DNA from: Nocardioides lijunqiniae
Lineage (GTDB): Bacteria > Actinomycetota > Actinomycetes > Propionibacteriales > Nocardioidaceae
Direction of reading: 5' to 3'
NCBI RefSeq assembly: GCF_015024225.1
Contig: NZ_JACJGM010000010.1
Span: 102,036 to 166,035 of the forward strand
Length of the DNA: 64,000 nucleotides
Shown: one piece after another, positions 45,037 through 53,682 of the stretch
Layout of the letters: each line of letters begins with the position of its first letter
How positions within the stretch are numbered: position 1 is the first letter of the stretch
Notes under the pieces: generated by a model
Databases searched by the model: none
Seen by the model: the letters and a program-made list of their open reading frames with translations, nothing else
What the model was told of the DNA's origin: nothing
Program-made: the position numbers and the translations under genes

Positions 45037-46836
45037 TCAGGCGCCCGAGAGCCGCTCCTCCTGGCGCACCTGCTCGTCGAGCAGCGCCCGGGCGTGCTCG
45101 CCGGAGGCGCCCTCCTGCTCCAGGCCGCGGCGGAGGCTGTCGAGCTTCTCGCGGCCCCCGGGGAAGGGCGGCAGCAGGGGCACGTCGGGATCGGTGATCG
45201 CCTCGATCACCACGGGACGGTCGGCCGACAGGGCCTGCGACCAGGCGTCGGTGAGCTGGTCGGGCGAGTCCACGAGGATCCCGCGCAGGCCCAGCAGCTC
45301 GGCGTACCCCGCGTAGGGGAACGTCGGGAGGCTCTGGCTGTCCTCGAAGCGGGGGTCGCCCTCGGTCTCGCGCTGCTCCCAGGTCACCTCCGCGAGCTCG
45401 CGGTTGTGCAGCACCAGCACCACGAACCTCGGGTCCGCCCAGTCGCGCCACCGGTGGGCGACGGTGATCAGCTCGGCGACACCATTCATCTGCATGGCGC
45501 CGTCACCGGCCATCGCCACGACGGGTCGGTCCGGCGCGGAGAGCTTGGCCGCGATGCCGTAGGGCAGGGCCGAGCCCATGCTCGCGAGCGTCGACGACAG
45601 GTGCGCCGGCACGCCGGGCGGCAGCCGCAGGTGCCGGGCGTACCAGTAGACGATCGAGCCGACGTCGACGCTGACCTGGGCGTCGGCCGGCAGCAGCGGG
45701 CTCAGGGAGCGCACGACCAGCTCCGGGTTGAGGGGGCGCGCCTCCAGGCGCGAGCGCTCCTCCGCCAGCTCGTGCCAGGCGCGCACCTGCGCTTCGACGT
45801 CGGAGCGCCACGAGGTGTCCTCGCGCTCGCGCAGCAGCGGGAGCAGGGCGGCCAGCGTGTCGGCGGCGTCGCCGGTCAGACCCACCTCGACCGGGTAGCG
45901 GTTGCCCAGGTGGCGTCCGTCGAGGTCGACCTGCACCGCCCTCGCCTGGCCGGGCGCGGGGTAGAACTCGGTCCAGGGATCGTTGCTCCCGATCACCAGC
46001 AGGGTGTCGCAGTGCCCCATCAGGTAGGCCGAGGCCGACGTGCCCAGGTGGCCCATCACTCCGCACGAGTGGGCCAGCGACTCGTCCCACCAGGGCTTGC
46101 CGAGCAGGCTCGTCGTGACGCCGGCGCCGAGCCGGTCCGCGACTGCACGCACCTGCTCGCCTGCCTCGCGGATGCCCTGGCCGACCAGCAGGGCCACCCT
46201 CTCGCCGGCGTTGAGCACGTCGGCGGCGCGCTGCAGGTCCTCCTGGCGCGGCACGACGTGCGGACGGCGCCACTCGGGCGCGGTCACGATGACGCCGTGC
46301 TCCTGCTCGAGGTCGGCCGCGTCCTCCTGCTGCACGTCGTGGGGCAGGACCACCACGCACGGCGAGCGGGTCGCCAGCGCGGTGCGGAACGCGCGGTCGA
46401 GCAGCATCGGCACCTGCTCGGGCGAGAGCGCCGTCTGGAGGAACTGCGCCGCCACGTCCTTGAACAGGCTCTGCAGGTCGATCTCCTGCTGGTACTCCGA
46501 GCCCAGCACGGTCGTCTCCTGCTGCCCGACCAGCGCCACGACCGGCACGTGGTCGAGCTTGGCGTCGTAGAGGCCGTTGAGCAGGTGGACGGCGCCCGGG
46601 CCCTGGGTGCTGGTCATGACCCCGACCTCGCCGGTGTACTTGGCGTGGCCGACCGCCATCAGCGCGGCGTTCTCCTCGTGGCGCGCCTGCACGAGCGCGG
46701 GGTCCCCGCCGGCGCGGCGCAGGGCGCCCATGAAGCCGTTGATGCCGTCGCCGGAGTAGCCGAAGATCCGGGTCACGCCCCACGCCCGCAGGCGCTCGAC
46801 GACCACGTCCGCCACCAGGCGCGGCTCCTCGCTCAT
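45037..46836 (-). CDS. Thiamine diphosphate-dependent enzyme (pyruvate oxidase/POXB-like)
   Basis: A 599-residue enzyme with the three ThDP domains in order: Pyr domain with the cofactor-activating Glu (QARHEENAALMAVGHAKYTG), central Rossmann domain (RVALLVGQGIREAGEQV), and PP domain with GDGAMQMNGVAELITVA...HN, the GDG-x-N metal motif. Closest in pattern to thiamine-pyrophosphate-requiring proteins and PoxB, which oxidatively decarboxylate pyruvate; acetolactate synthase is less likely because there is no small subunit gene. Its ATG overlaps the kinase stop (ATGA), so the pair is co-translated. Confidence 0.88.
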   Translation of the reverse strand: MSEEPRLVADVVVERLRAWGVTRIFGYSGDGINGFMGALRRAGGDPALVQARHEENAALMAVGHAKYTGEVGVMTSTQGPGAVHLLNGLYDAKLDHVPVVALVGQQETTVLGSEYQQEIDLQSLFKDVAAQFLQTALSPEQVPMLLDRAFRTALATRSPCVVVLPHDVQQEDAADLEQEHGVIVTAPEWRRPHVVPRQEDLQRAADVLNAGERVALLVGQGIREAGEQVRAVADRLGAGVTTSLLGKPWWDESLAHSCGVMGHLGTSASAYLMGHCDTLLVIGSNDPWTEFYPAPGQARAVQVDLDGRHLGNRYPVEVGLTGDAADTLAALLPLLREREDTSWRSDVEAQVRAWHELAEERSRLEARPLNPELVVRSLSPLLPADAQVSVDVGSIVYWYARHLRLPPGVPAHLSSTLASMGSALPYGIAAKLSAPDRPVVAMAGDGAMQMNGVAELITVAHRWRDWADPRFVVLVLHNRELAEVTWEQRETEGDPRFEDSQSLPTFPYAGYAELLGLRGILVDSPDQLTDAWSQALSADRPVVIEAITDPDVPLLPPFPGGREKLDSLRRGLEQEGASGEHARALLDEQVRQEERLSGA

Positions 46837-48170
46837 CGCTTCCCCTTGCCCTTGCCGCTGCCCTTGCCGCCCTTGTTCTTGCCCTTCGCCTTGCCCTTGC
46901 CGCCCTTGGCCTTGCCGCCCTTGGCCTTGCCGCCGGAGACCTTCGGTCCCCTGACCTTCGGTCCGGCCTGCTTCGGCGCGGCGGTCTTCGGCGCCGACGC
47001 GCGACCGTCCCCGGCCGTCGCGGTGGGCGTGCCGGACACCGGTCGCCGCGGCGTACGGCGCACGCTCGCCGGCGTCGTACCGCTGGACGGTGAGGCGGTC
47101 TGCGACGGCGTGCCGGGAGCCGGCGGCCGGTCCGCCTCGCTGGGGTCGCCGCCGCCGAGCAGCCCGGCGCCACCGAGGGCGACCACGAGCGCGACGGCCG
47201 CGGCGGCGACGAGCATCGCCGGCCGGGGACGGCGACGCAGCCGCGGCGAGGAGACGAGGGGGGTGAGGGTGGTCGGGTCCCCGTCCGCGATGACCGCGAG
47301 CCGCTCGGCCACCACGGCAGCCGACGGCCGGGCGCCGGGGTCGCGGGAGGTCATCGCCCGCACCAGGTCGGCCAGCGGCGCCGACAGCGTCTCCGGGACG
47401 TGCGGGTCGCGGGCGAGCCGCGCGACGGCGGCCTCCGCGGTCGAGCCGGTGAACGCCTTCTCGCCGGTCACCGCCTCGAGCAGGACCAGCCCGAGCGCGT
47501 AGACGTCGACGGCGGGGGTGATCTCCGCGCCGCTCACCTGCTCCGGCGCGAGGTAGCCCACGGTGCCGACCGTGGTCCCGGTCATCGTGTGGCGCACCGT
47601 GTCGCCCACGATCCGGGCGATGCCGAAGTCGGCCAGCTTGACCCGGCCGTCGTCCCCGAGCAGCACGTTGCCCGGCTTCACGTCGCGGTGGACGACGCCG
47701 GCCCCGTGCGCGTAGGCGAGGGCGCCGGCCACGGCGCCGAGCAGCCGGGCGGCCTCCTCGGGGGCGGGCAGCGGGCCGCGGGCGAGCAGGCCCGCCAGCG
47801 TCGAGCCCTCGACCAGCTCCAGCACCAGGTAGGGGCGGTCGTCGGAGTCACCGGCGTCCAGCAGGGTGACCAGCGCCGGGTGCGAGAGCACCGCGAGGGT
47901 GCGGGCCTCGGCGGTGAAGCGCGCCCGGTCGGCGTCCGACGGGGTCGCCTCGCGCAGGCGCTTGACCGCGACCTCACGGCTGAGCAGCGTGTCGGTCGCG
48001 CGATGGACGTCGGCCACGCCGCCGCGACCGAGAACGGCGCCGAGCTCGTAGCGCCCGCTCAGCAGGTGGGCCGCGGGTCGCGGCGCCGCCGGGCCGCCGT
48101 CGCCGAGGAGACCGGCCATGTCCACCGCCTGGGTGGGATCCGGGTCGCGCGGGTGCTGGTCCGACGTCAT
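46833..48170 (-). CDS. Membrane Ser/Thr protein kinase with Lys/Gly-rich tail
   Basis: A 445-residue Hanks-type kinase. Gly-rich loop GRGGVADVHRA, VAVKRL Lys, catalytic HRDVKPGNVLL, DFGIAR and GTVGYLAPEQ lie within residues ~40-300. One membrane helix (AMLVAAAAVALVVALGGAGLL) follows a basic stop-transfer segment. The external part has no PASTA repeats: a Pro/Ser/Thr linker and then ~45 residues of Lys-Gly repeats (GGKAKGGKGKAKGKNKGGKG). Such a polycationic tail could bind teichoic acid, lipid II or nucleic acid. ATG 48170 chosen; a GTG at 48176 is in frame. Coupled to the ThDP enzyme. Confidence 0.9.
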   Translation of the reverse strand: MTSDQHPRDPDPTQAVDMAGLLGDGGPAAPRPAAHLLSGRYELGAVLGRGGVADVHRATDTLLSREVAVKRLREATPSDADRARFTAEARTLAVLSHPALVTLLDAGDSDDRPYLVLELVEGSTLAGLLARGPLPAPEEAARLLGAVAGALAYAHGAGVVHRDVKPGNVLLGDDGRVKLADFGIARIVGDTVRHTMTGTTVGTVGYLAPEQVSGAEITPAVDVYALGLVLLEAVTGEKAFTGSTAEAAVARLARDPHVPETLSAPLADLVRAMTSRDPGARPSAAVVAERLAVIADGDPTTLTPLVSSPRLRRRPRPAMLVAAAAVALVVALGGAGLLGGGDPSEADRPPAPGTPSQTASPSSGTTPASVRRTPRRPVSGTPTATAGDGRASAPKTAAPKQAGPKVRGPKVSGGKAKGGKAKGGKGKAKGKNKGGKGSGKGKGKR

Positions 48171-48268
48171 CAGCACCCGGTGCCCTGCGCGACGCAGCGG
48201 AAACGGGTGCGGTGACTCACGTTCCGGGGCCCGGCAGCGGTGACGCCCCGCCGCTCAGGACCCGGCGG

Positions 48269-48508
48269 TCAGGACGACGGCGTCTGCGGCGGCGACTGGC
48301 GCGGCGCCGACTTGCGCGTGGAGGGGTCGTAGCGACCCTCCGACGCCGAGCGGTCGGCGCGCTTGAGGTGCTTGGTGAGGCTGAAGCCGAGGATCACGAC
48401 CGCGAGGATGAGCAGGCCGAAGATCCCGAAGGCGGTCCACCCGGCGACGACGTCCTCGTCGTCGGGGCCCTGCTCCACCAGAGGGAGGATCAGCATCAGG
48501 AGGTCCAT
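48269..48508 (-). CDS. Small single-pass membrane protein next to mca
   Basis: A 79-residue protein (MDLLMLILPLVEQGPDDEDVVAGWTAFGIFGLLILAVVILGFSLTKHLKRADR...). One strong helix near residues 25-46 is followed by a basic, disordered tail ending in Pro/Ser. The counterpart in M. tuberculosis is the small protein Rv1083 beside mca. Function unknown. A GTG at 48514 would add two residues. It follows mca by about 12 bases, so they are in one operon. Confidence 0.75.
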   Translation of the reverse strand: MDLLMLILPLVEQGPDDEDVVAGWTAFGIFGLLILAVVILGFSLTKHLKRADRSASEGRYDPSTRKSAPRQSPPQTPSS

Positions 48509-48520
48509 GGCCACAGTCTC

Positions 48521-49417
48521 TCAGGAGGCCCGGTCGATGCCGGCGAACAGGTCGTCCTCGGGCACCGAGGACGGGACGTGGCTCACCACGAGCTCGAAGT
48601 CCTCGGTCGGCCAGACCCGCTCCTGCAGCTCGCGCGGCACCGCGAACCAGAATCCGTCGGGGTCGATCTGGGTGGCGTGGGCGAGGAGGGCCTGGTCGCG
48701 CACCCCGAAGTACTCCGCGCACGGCACCTTCGTGGTGACGCGGGCGTCCCACTCGGGCTCGGGCTTCCACTCGGCCAGGCGCTCGGCCCACGGCGACTCC
48801 AGCCCGTGCTCGAGCATCGCGTCGTGCAGCCTCTGCATCCGCTCGCGGTTGAAGGAGTGGTGGTAGTAGAGCTTGAGGGGCTGCCAGGGCTCGCCGGCGT
48901 CGGGGAACCGCTCGGGGTCGCCGGCCGCCTCGAACGCCGCGACGCTCACCTCGTGGCAGCGGATGTGGTCGGGGTGGGGGTAGCCACCGCGCTCGTCGTA
49001 CGTCGTCAGCACGTGCGGTCGCAGGGAGCGGATCAGCCGGACCAGCCGCTCGGTGGCCTCCTCGAGCGGGGCCAGGGCGAAGCAGCCCTCGGGCAGCGGC
49101 GGCTTCGGGTCGCCCTCGGGCCAGCCGGAGTCGACGAAGCCGAGCCAGTCCTGGCTCACGCCGAGGATGTCGCGGGCCCGCTCCATCTCCTGGCGGCGCA
49201 CCTCGGTCATGTTCTCGAGGATGTCGGGGCGGTCCATCTTGGGGTTGAGGATCGAGCCGCGCTCCCCGCCCGTGCAGGTGACGACGTGGACGTCGACACC
49301 CTCGGCGACGTACTTCGCGGTGGACGCGGCGCCCTTGCTGGACTCGTCGTCGGGGTGGGCGTGCACGTGCATCAGGCGCAGGCCCGCGCGGGGCCCGCTG
49401 GGAGGGTGCTGCGGCAT
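48521..49417 (-). CDS. mca: Mycothiol S-conjugate amidase
   Basis: A 298-residue zinc hydrolase of the LmbE/MshB family. [16 protein letters not shown] provides the AHPDD zinc ligands, [13 protein letters not shown] the third His. [24 protein letters not shown] and [13 protein letters not shown] are Mca-specific against MshB. It cleaves mycothiol conjugates of toxins to mercapturic acids for export, which shows that the organism uses mycothiol. GTG/ATG choice: M at 49417. The gene is divergent from DUF4307, as in Mycobacterium. Confidence 0.95.
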   Translation of the reverse strand: MPQHPPSGPRAGLRLMHVHAHPDDESSKGAASTAKYVAEGVDVHVVTCTGGERGSILNPKMDRPDILENMTEVRRQEMERARDILGVSQDWLGFVDSGWPEGDPKPPLPEGCFALAPLEEATERLVRLIRSLRPHVLTTYDERGGYPHPDHIRCHEVSVAAFEAAGDPERFPDAGEPWQPLKLYYHHSFNRERMQRLHDAMLEHGLESPWAERLAEWKPEPEWDARVTTKVPCAEYFGVRDQALLAHATQIDPDGFWFAVPRELQERVWPTEDFELVVSHVPSSVPEDDLFAGIDRAS

Positions 49418-49446
49418 GGCTCCATCGTAGGTGTCACCCTGGACCG

Positions 49447-49863
49447 GTGACCTCGCCGCCTGCCCCGACGGTGCCCGCCGACCGCTACGGCGCTCCCGCC
49501 CCGTGGCGGCGACGCGTGCTCCTCGCGGCCTGCGTGGCCGTGGTGGGGGCGTTCCTGGGCTGGCTGGTGTGGACCGTCCTCGTCCACTCCGCTCCCCCGG
49601 TCGACTCCGAGCTGCTCAGCTTCGAGATCGTCGACGAGCACGCCGCCACCGCCCGACTGCAGGTCCAGCTGGCCGACGACGCCGTGGACGCGACGTGCCT
49701 GCTGCGGGCGTTCGCGGAGGACCACACGGTGGTCGGGGAGCTGTCGTTCACGCCCGACCCGGGAGCCGACGACCGGGTCGAGGAGACCATCCGTACCGAG
49801 CGCCGGGCCACCTCGGTCGAGTCGGTCGGCTGCACCGCCGAGGGGCAGTCGCGGCCGCGCTGA
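49447..49863 (+). CDS. DUF4307 membrane protein
   Basis: A 138-residue protein from GTG 49447. A short cytoplasmic start ([22 protein letters not shown]) leads to one membrane helix ([23 protein letters not shown]), then a beta-rich outer domain with two Cys ([18 protein letters not shown] and [10 protein letters not shown]). The pattern and its place between mca and greA match DUF4307. Function unknown. Confidence 0.87.
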   Translation: MTSPPAPTVPADRYGAPAPWRRRVLLAACVAVVGAFLGWLVWTVLVHSAPPVDSELLSFEIVDEHAATARLQVQLADDAVDATCLLRAFAEDHTVVGELSFTPDPGADDRVEETIRTERRATSVESVGCTAEGQSRPR

Positions 49864-49895
49864 CCTGCGGAGACGTCCTTTTGGCCGGCTCTTTG

Positions 49896-49901
49896 TATAC
49901 T
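49896..49901 (+). promoter_or_regulatory. Probable -10 element of the greA promoter
   Basis: TATACT within TTTGTATACTTGACC, the most AT-rich stretch in this part of the window, lies about 114 bases before the greA ATG. No good -35 is seen. The ~105-nt leader holds CGGGACGG/GGCC-type stems but no recognisable riboswitch. Confidence 0.5.
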
Positions 49902-50014
49902 TGACCCATCTGACCGTCCCGCTGGGCCGACAGGCCCGCGACGCCGACGACCGGCTCGAAGGTCTTGTCGTTCCCGGACCTTGATCACCATCGCAGCAGT
50001 ACAGGAGTACCCCC

Positions 50015-50515
50015 ATGACCCAGCAGACCCAGGGCACGATCTGGCTCACCCAGGACGCCTTCGACAAGCTGACGGCCGAGCTGGCCGAGCTCAAGGGGCC
50101 CGTGCGCGAGGAGGTCATCGCCAAGATCAGCGCCGCTCGCGACGAGGGCGACCTCAAGGAGAACGGCGGCTACCACGCCGCCCGCGAGGAGCAGGGCAAG
50201 CTCGAGGGCCGCATCCGCCAGCTCGAGGACATGCTGCGTCGTGCCGAGGTCGGCGAGACGCCTCCCGACGACGGTGTCGTCGAGCCCGGCATGGTCGTCA
50301 CCTACCGCTTCGTCGGCGACTCCGAGGACGAGACGGAGACCTTCCTGCTCGGCGCCCGCGAGATCGAGCCCGAGGGCCTCACCGCCTACTCCCCGCAGTC
50401 GCCCCTCGGGTCGGCCATCAACGGGCACAAGCGCGGCGAGACCGTCTCCTACGAGGCGCCCAACGGCAAGCAGCTCGAGGTCGTCATCGTCGACGCGAAG
50501 CCCTACACGGGCTGA
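50015..50515 (+). CDS. greA: Transcription elongation factor GreA
   Basis: A 166-residue GreA: an N-terminal coiled coil (LTQDAFDKLTAELAELKGPVREEVIAKISAARDEGDLKENGGYHAAREEQGKLEGRI) carrying the acidic tip DEGDLKEN that stimulates RNA cleavage by stalled RNA polymerase, then the C-terminal FKBP-like domain (SPQSPLGSAINGHKRGETVSYEAPNGKQLEV). Normal length. AGGAG precedes the ATG. Confidence 0.97.
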   Translation: MTQQTQGTIWLTQDAFDKLTAELAELKGPVREEVIAKISAARDEGDLKENGGYHAAREEQGKLEGRIRQLEDMLRRAEVGETPPDDGVVEPGMVVTYRFVGDSEDETETFLLGAREIEPEGLTAYSPQSPLGSAINGHKRGETVSYEAPNGKQLEVVIVDAKPYTG

Positions 50516-50537
50516 GATCGTGGGGCAGACTGCCCCC

Positions 50538-51092
50538 ATGAGTCCCTCCCCGACGGTGCTGCGGCTCGGCGCCGTCTTGCTGGTGCTCGCCACGACCGGA
50601 TGCCTGTCGGGCCCCGACGAGGAGGCCGCGCGCTCCCGCGTGAGCCGGGCGGACCCGCCGGCGGCCGACTGGCGCCTCGGTGGGCACGGCCTCGAGCTGG
50701 CCGGTGGCGCACGGCAGGTCGACGACGTCTGGGTCTCCTCGGAGCCCGAGGACGACGTGGACTCCTACCTCGTGACCTGGGAGACCCGGGTCGCCGTCGG
50801 GCAGGAGCGGGCCCGGTGCGCCGAGGCCGCCGACTGGCTCACCGAGATGGGTGGGGACCTGCCCGGCGATACCGTCGAGGACCAGGACGAGCCCCCGACG
50901 TACGACGGCCTCATGATGCGCTGCGAGCTGGCCATCAAGCGCGCCGACCGGCAGGGGTCCTCCACCATCACCTTCCAGACGTGGCCCAGCACGCGCGACG
51001 ACGGGTACCAGTTCGGGCCGTACCTGACCCTGCACGGAGACAGGACGAGGCGCTACCTGAGCGCCACCCTCTCCGCCGGTCCGACCGACTGA
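50538..51092 (+). CDS. Small lipoprotein of unknown function
   Basis: A 184-residue protein. The signal sequence VLRLGAVLLVLATTGC gives a lipobox with Cys at about residue 22. The outer domain has two further Cys (ARCAEAADWL and MRCELAIKR) that could pair. I recognise no family. It starts 22 bases after the greA stop and may be co-transcribed. Confidence 0.72.
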   Translation: MSPSPTVLRLGAVLLVLATTGCLSGPDEEAARSRVSRADPPAADWRLGGHGLELAGGARQVDDVWVSSEPEDDVDSYLVTWETRVAVGQERARCAEAADWLTEMGGDLPGDTVEDQDEPPTYDGLMMRCELAIKRADRQGSSTITFQTWPSTRDDGYQFGPYLTLHGDRTRRYLSATLSAGPTD

Positions 51093-51098
51093 CCGCTG

Positions 51099-52304
51099 CT
51101 AGGCCAGGACGCGGTAGCCGCAGCCGCGCAGGCGGGTGAGGACCCGCTCGGCGTGCGGCTCGCCGCGGGTCTCCAGCTGGAGGTGGACCTCGACCTCGTC
51201 GAGGTGCAGCGACGGCGAGATGCGCTCGTGCACGACCTCGAGCACGTTGGCGCCGGCGTCGCCGACCTCGGCGAGCAGGCGGGCCAGGCCGCCGGGGGTG
51301 TCGGGGATGTTGACGTGGAGGTTGAGGTAGCGCCCGGCCGCCGCCATGCCGTGCCGGATCACCTTCCCCAGCAGCAGCGGGTCGATGTTGCCGCCCGACA
51401 GGACTGCGACCGCGGGGGTGCGGAACGCCGTCGGGTGGTCGAGCATCGCGGCCACGGCCGCGCCGCCTGCCGGCTCGACGACCATCTTGGCGCGCTCCAC
51501 CAGCGCCAGCAGCGCTCGCGACATCGACTCCTCGGAGACCGTGATGATCTCGTCGACGTGGTCGCGCACCGCGGCGAACGTGATGTCGCCGGGCAGGCCG
51601 ACCGCGATCCCGTCGGCCATCGTCTTCATGCTGTCGAGGGCGACCGGGCGACCCTGCCGCAGCGAGTCGGGGTACGCCGCCGCGCCGGCCGCCTGGACGC
51701 CGATCACCCGCACGTCGGGGCGCAGCGCCTTGACGGCGATCGCGATGCCGGCGAGCAGCCCGCCGCCGCCGGTGGGCACCAGCACGGTCTGCACGTCGGG
51801 CGACTGCTCGAGGATCTCCAGGCCGCAGGTGCCCTGGCCCGCGACGATGTCGACGTGGTCGAAGGGGTGGATGAGCACGGCCCCGGTCTCCGCCTCGAAC
51901 CGCCGGGCCGCGACCAGCGCGTCCTCGAGGTAGCGGCCCTCGAAGACCACCTCCGCGCCGTAGCCTCGGGTCGCCTTCTCCTTGGGGATCGGGGCGCCCT
52001 CGGGCATGAACACCGTGGAGCGGATGCCGAGCAGCTGCGCGGCCAGCGCGACGCCCTGGGCGTGGTTGCCCGCCGAGGCGGCGACGACGCCGCGCGCGCG
52101 CTCCTCGGCCGAGAGCCGGGAGATCCGGACGTAGGCGCCGCGGGCCTTGAAGGACCCGGTGCGCTGGAGGTTCTCGCACTTCAGCGACACGGGTCCGCCG
52201 ACCAGCGCGGAGAGCCAGCGCGACTCCTCCATCGGGGTCTCGATCGAGACGCCGGTGAGGACCTCGCGGGCGGCCTCGACGTCGGCGAGCGTGACCTCAC
52301 TCAT
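51099..52304 (-). CDS. ilvA: Threonine ammonia-lyase
   Basis: A 401-residue PLP enzyme converting threonine to 2-oxobutyrate, the first step of isoleucine synthesis. SFKARGAYVRI holds the PLP lysine, SAGNHAQGVA and GGGGLLAGIAIAVK the phosphate-binding loops. A C-terminal ACT-like domain (GRYLNLHVNIPDTPGGLARLLAEVGDAGANVLEVVHER) marks the short single-ACT type, which may be catabolic-like or ligand-regulated. ATG 52304 lies inside the end of the upstream AI-2E gene (8-bp overlap). Confidence 0.94.
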   Translation of the reverse strand: MSEVTLADVEAAREVLTGVSIETPMEESRWLSALVGGPVSLKCENLQRTGSFKARGAYVRISRLSAEERARGVVAASAGNHAQGVALAAQLLGIRSTVFMPEGAPIPKEKATRGYGAEVVFEGRYLEDALVAARRFEAETGAVLIHPFDHVDIVAGQGTCGLEILEQSPDVQTVLVPTGGGGLLAGIAIAVKALRPDVRVIGVQAAGAAAYPDSLRQGRPVALDSMKTMADGIAVGLPGDITFAAVRDHVDEIITVSEESMSRALLALVERAKMVVEPAGGAAVAAMLDHPTAFRTPAVAVLSGGNIDPLLLGKVIRHGMAAAGRYLNLHVNIPDTPGGLARLLAEVGDAGANVLEVVHERISPSLHLDEVEVHLQLETRGEPHAERVLTRLRGCGYRVLA

Positions 52305-53673
52305 CGCGCGCGTCCTCCACCTCGACCGTGGCTCCGGTCTCCTGGTAGTCCTCCTCGAGCTCCTCCACCGGATCGTCCCCCACCCGGGTGTTGGACGCCA
52401 GGTGCTGCACGACGGCGTTGCCGGCGGCGGCGAGCGGGACGGCCACCAGGGCGCCGGCCACGCCACCCACGATGACGCCCGCGCCGAGCGCGAAGATCAC
52501 GCCGAGCGGGTGCACCGAGACCCAGCGGCCCATGAGGAACGGCTGCAGGAGGTGGCCCTCGACCTGCTGCACGGCGATGACGACGGCGAGCATGATCAGG
52601 GCGTCGAGCGGGCCCTGGTCGACCAGGGCCACGAGGACGGCGACCCCGCCCGCGACCGAGGCGCCCACCAGCGGGACGAAGGCGCCGAGGAACACCAGCA
52701 CCCCGATGGCCAGGACGAACGGCACGTTGAGTGCCGCGGCGCCGATCATGATGCCGATCGCGTCGACCAGGGCGACCAGCACCGTGGCCCGGACGAACTG
52801 CGTGAGCGAGATCCAGGCGACCCGGCCCGAGCCGTCGACGTGCTGGCGCGCGGCGCGCGGCGCCAGGCGCACGAACCACGCCCAGATGCGGTCGCCGTCG
52901 GCGAGGAAGAAGTAGGTCGCGAAGAGCACGATGAAGAAGCCGGCGAACAGGTGGCCCAGCGTCGACCCGACCGACGTCACCTGGCTGAGCACCTCGCCGT
53001 TCTCGGTGCGGCTCGTGATCGCGTCCTGGGCCTGGCCGATCCAGTCGTTGATCTGGGAGTCCGACGCGTTGAGCGGTCCGTCCTTGAGCCAGGTGCGGAT
53101 CTTGTCGAGCCCCTCGACGGTGGAGTCGGCCAGGTCGTTGGCGCCGTTGGCGACCTGCTGCCCGGCGAACGTCAGCAGGAGCCCGACCAGCCCGAGGCCG
53201 CCGAGCACGACGAGGATCGAGGCCAGGCCGCGCGGGAAGCCGTGCCGGTCCATCCAGCCGACGAGCGGCGCCACCAGGGCGGTGATCAGGAGGGCGACCG
53301 CCGCCGGCAGCGCGATGACCGAGAAGAACGAGATCGTCTTCACGAGCACCAGCCCGGCCGCGACGATCACCAGGAAGCGCCAGCCCCACGCGGCGGCGAG
53401 GTCGAGGCCCCACGGCACCTGCGCGCGGCTGAAGTTGGAGGGTCCCGCGACGATCGGCTGCGGCTCGCTGCGCCGCTCCCCGCGCATCTGCGCCCACTGC
53501 TGGGCCAGGCGCTGGGTGATCCGCTCCTCGTGGGCGCGGGCCTCCGCGTCGCTATGGGTGCTCGCCTGGGCACGCGAGCGCCGCAGCGGGTGCCGGAGCC
53601 GGGACCCGGCCGGCGCGGCGGGCGGTGTCTCGTCGCCGGGTTCGCCCGCCTCCGGCTCGTGGTCGTTGCTCAC
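52297..53673 (-). CDS. AI-2E family (UPF0118) membrane transporter
   Basis: A 458-residue protein. A ~120-residue polar, charged cytoplasmic start is followed by seven or eight membrane segments with the family pattern: LVLVKTISFFSVIALPAAVALLITALVAPLVGWMDRHGFPRGLASILVV, a soluble loop with paired helices, FIVLFATYFFLADG and a C-terminal VEGHLLQPFLMGRWVSVHPLGVIFALGAGVIVGGVAGALVAVPLAA. Members export AI-2 or act as Na+/H+ antiporters; the substrate here is unknown. Acidic C-terminal tail. Overlaps ilvA. Confidence 0.9.
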   Translation of the reverse strand: MSNDHEPEAGEPGDETPPAAPAGSRLRHPLRRSRAQASTHSDAEARAHEERITQRLAQQWAQMRGERRSEPQPIVAGPSNFSRAQVPWGLDLAAAWGWRFLVIVAAGLVLVKTISFFSVIALPAAVALLITALVAPLVGWMDRHGFPRGLASILVVLGGLGLVGLLLTFAGQQVANGANDLADSTVEGLDKIRTWLKDGPLNASDSQINDWIGQAQDAITSRTENGEVLSQVTSVGSTLGHLFAGFFIVLFATYFFLADGDRIWAWFVRLAPRAARQHVDGSGRVAWISLTQFVRATVLVALVDAIGIMIGAAALNVPFVLAIGVLVFLGAFVPLVGASVAGGVAVLVALVDQGPLDALIMLAVVIAVQQVEGHLLQPFLMGRWVSVHPLGVIFALGAGVIVGGVAGALVAVPLAAAGNAVVQHLASNTRVGDDPVEELEEDYQETGATVEVEDARDE

Positions 53674-53682
53674 GCGGTCACC

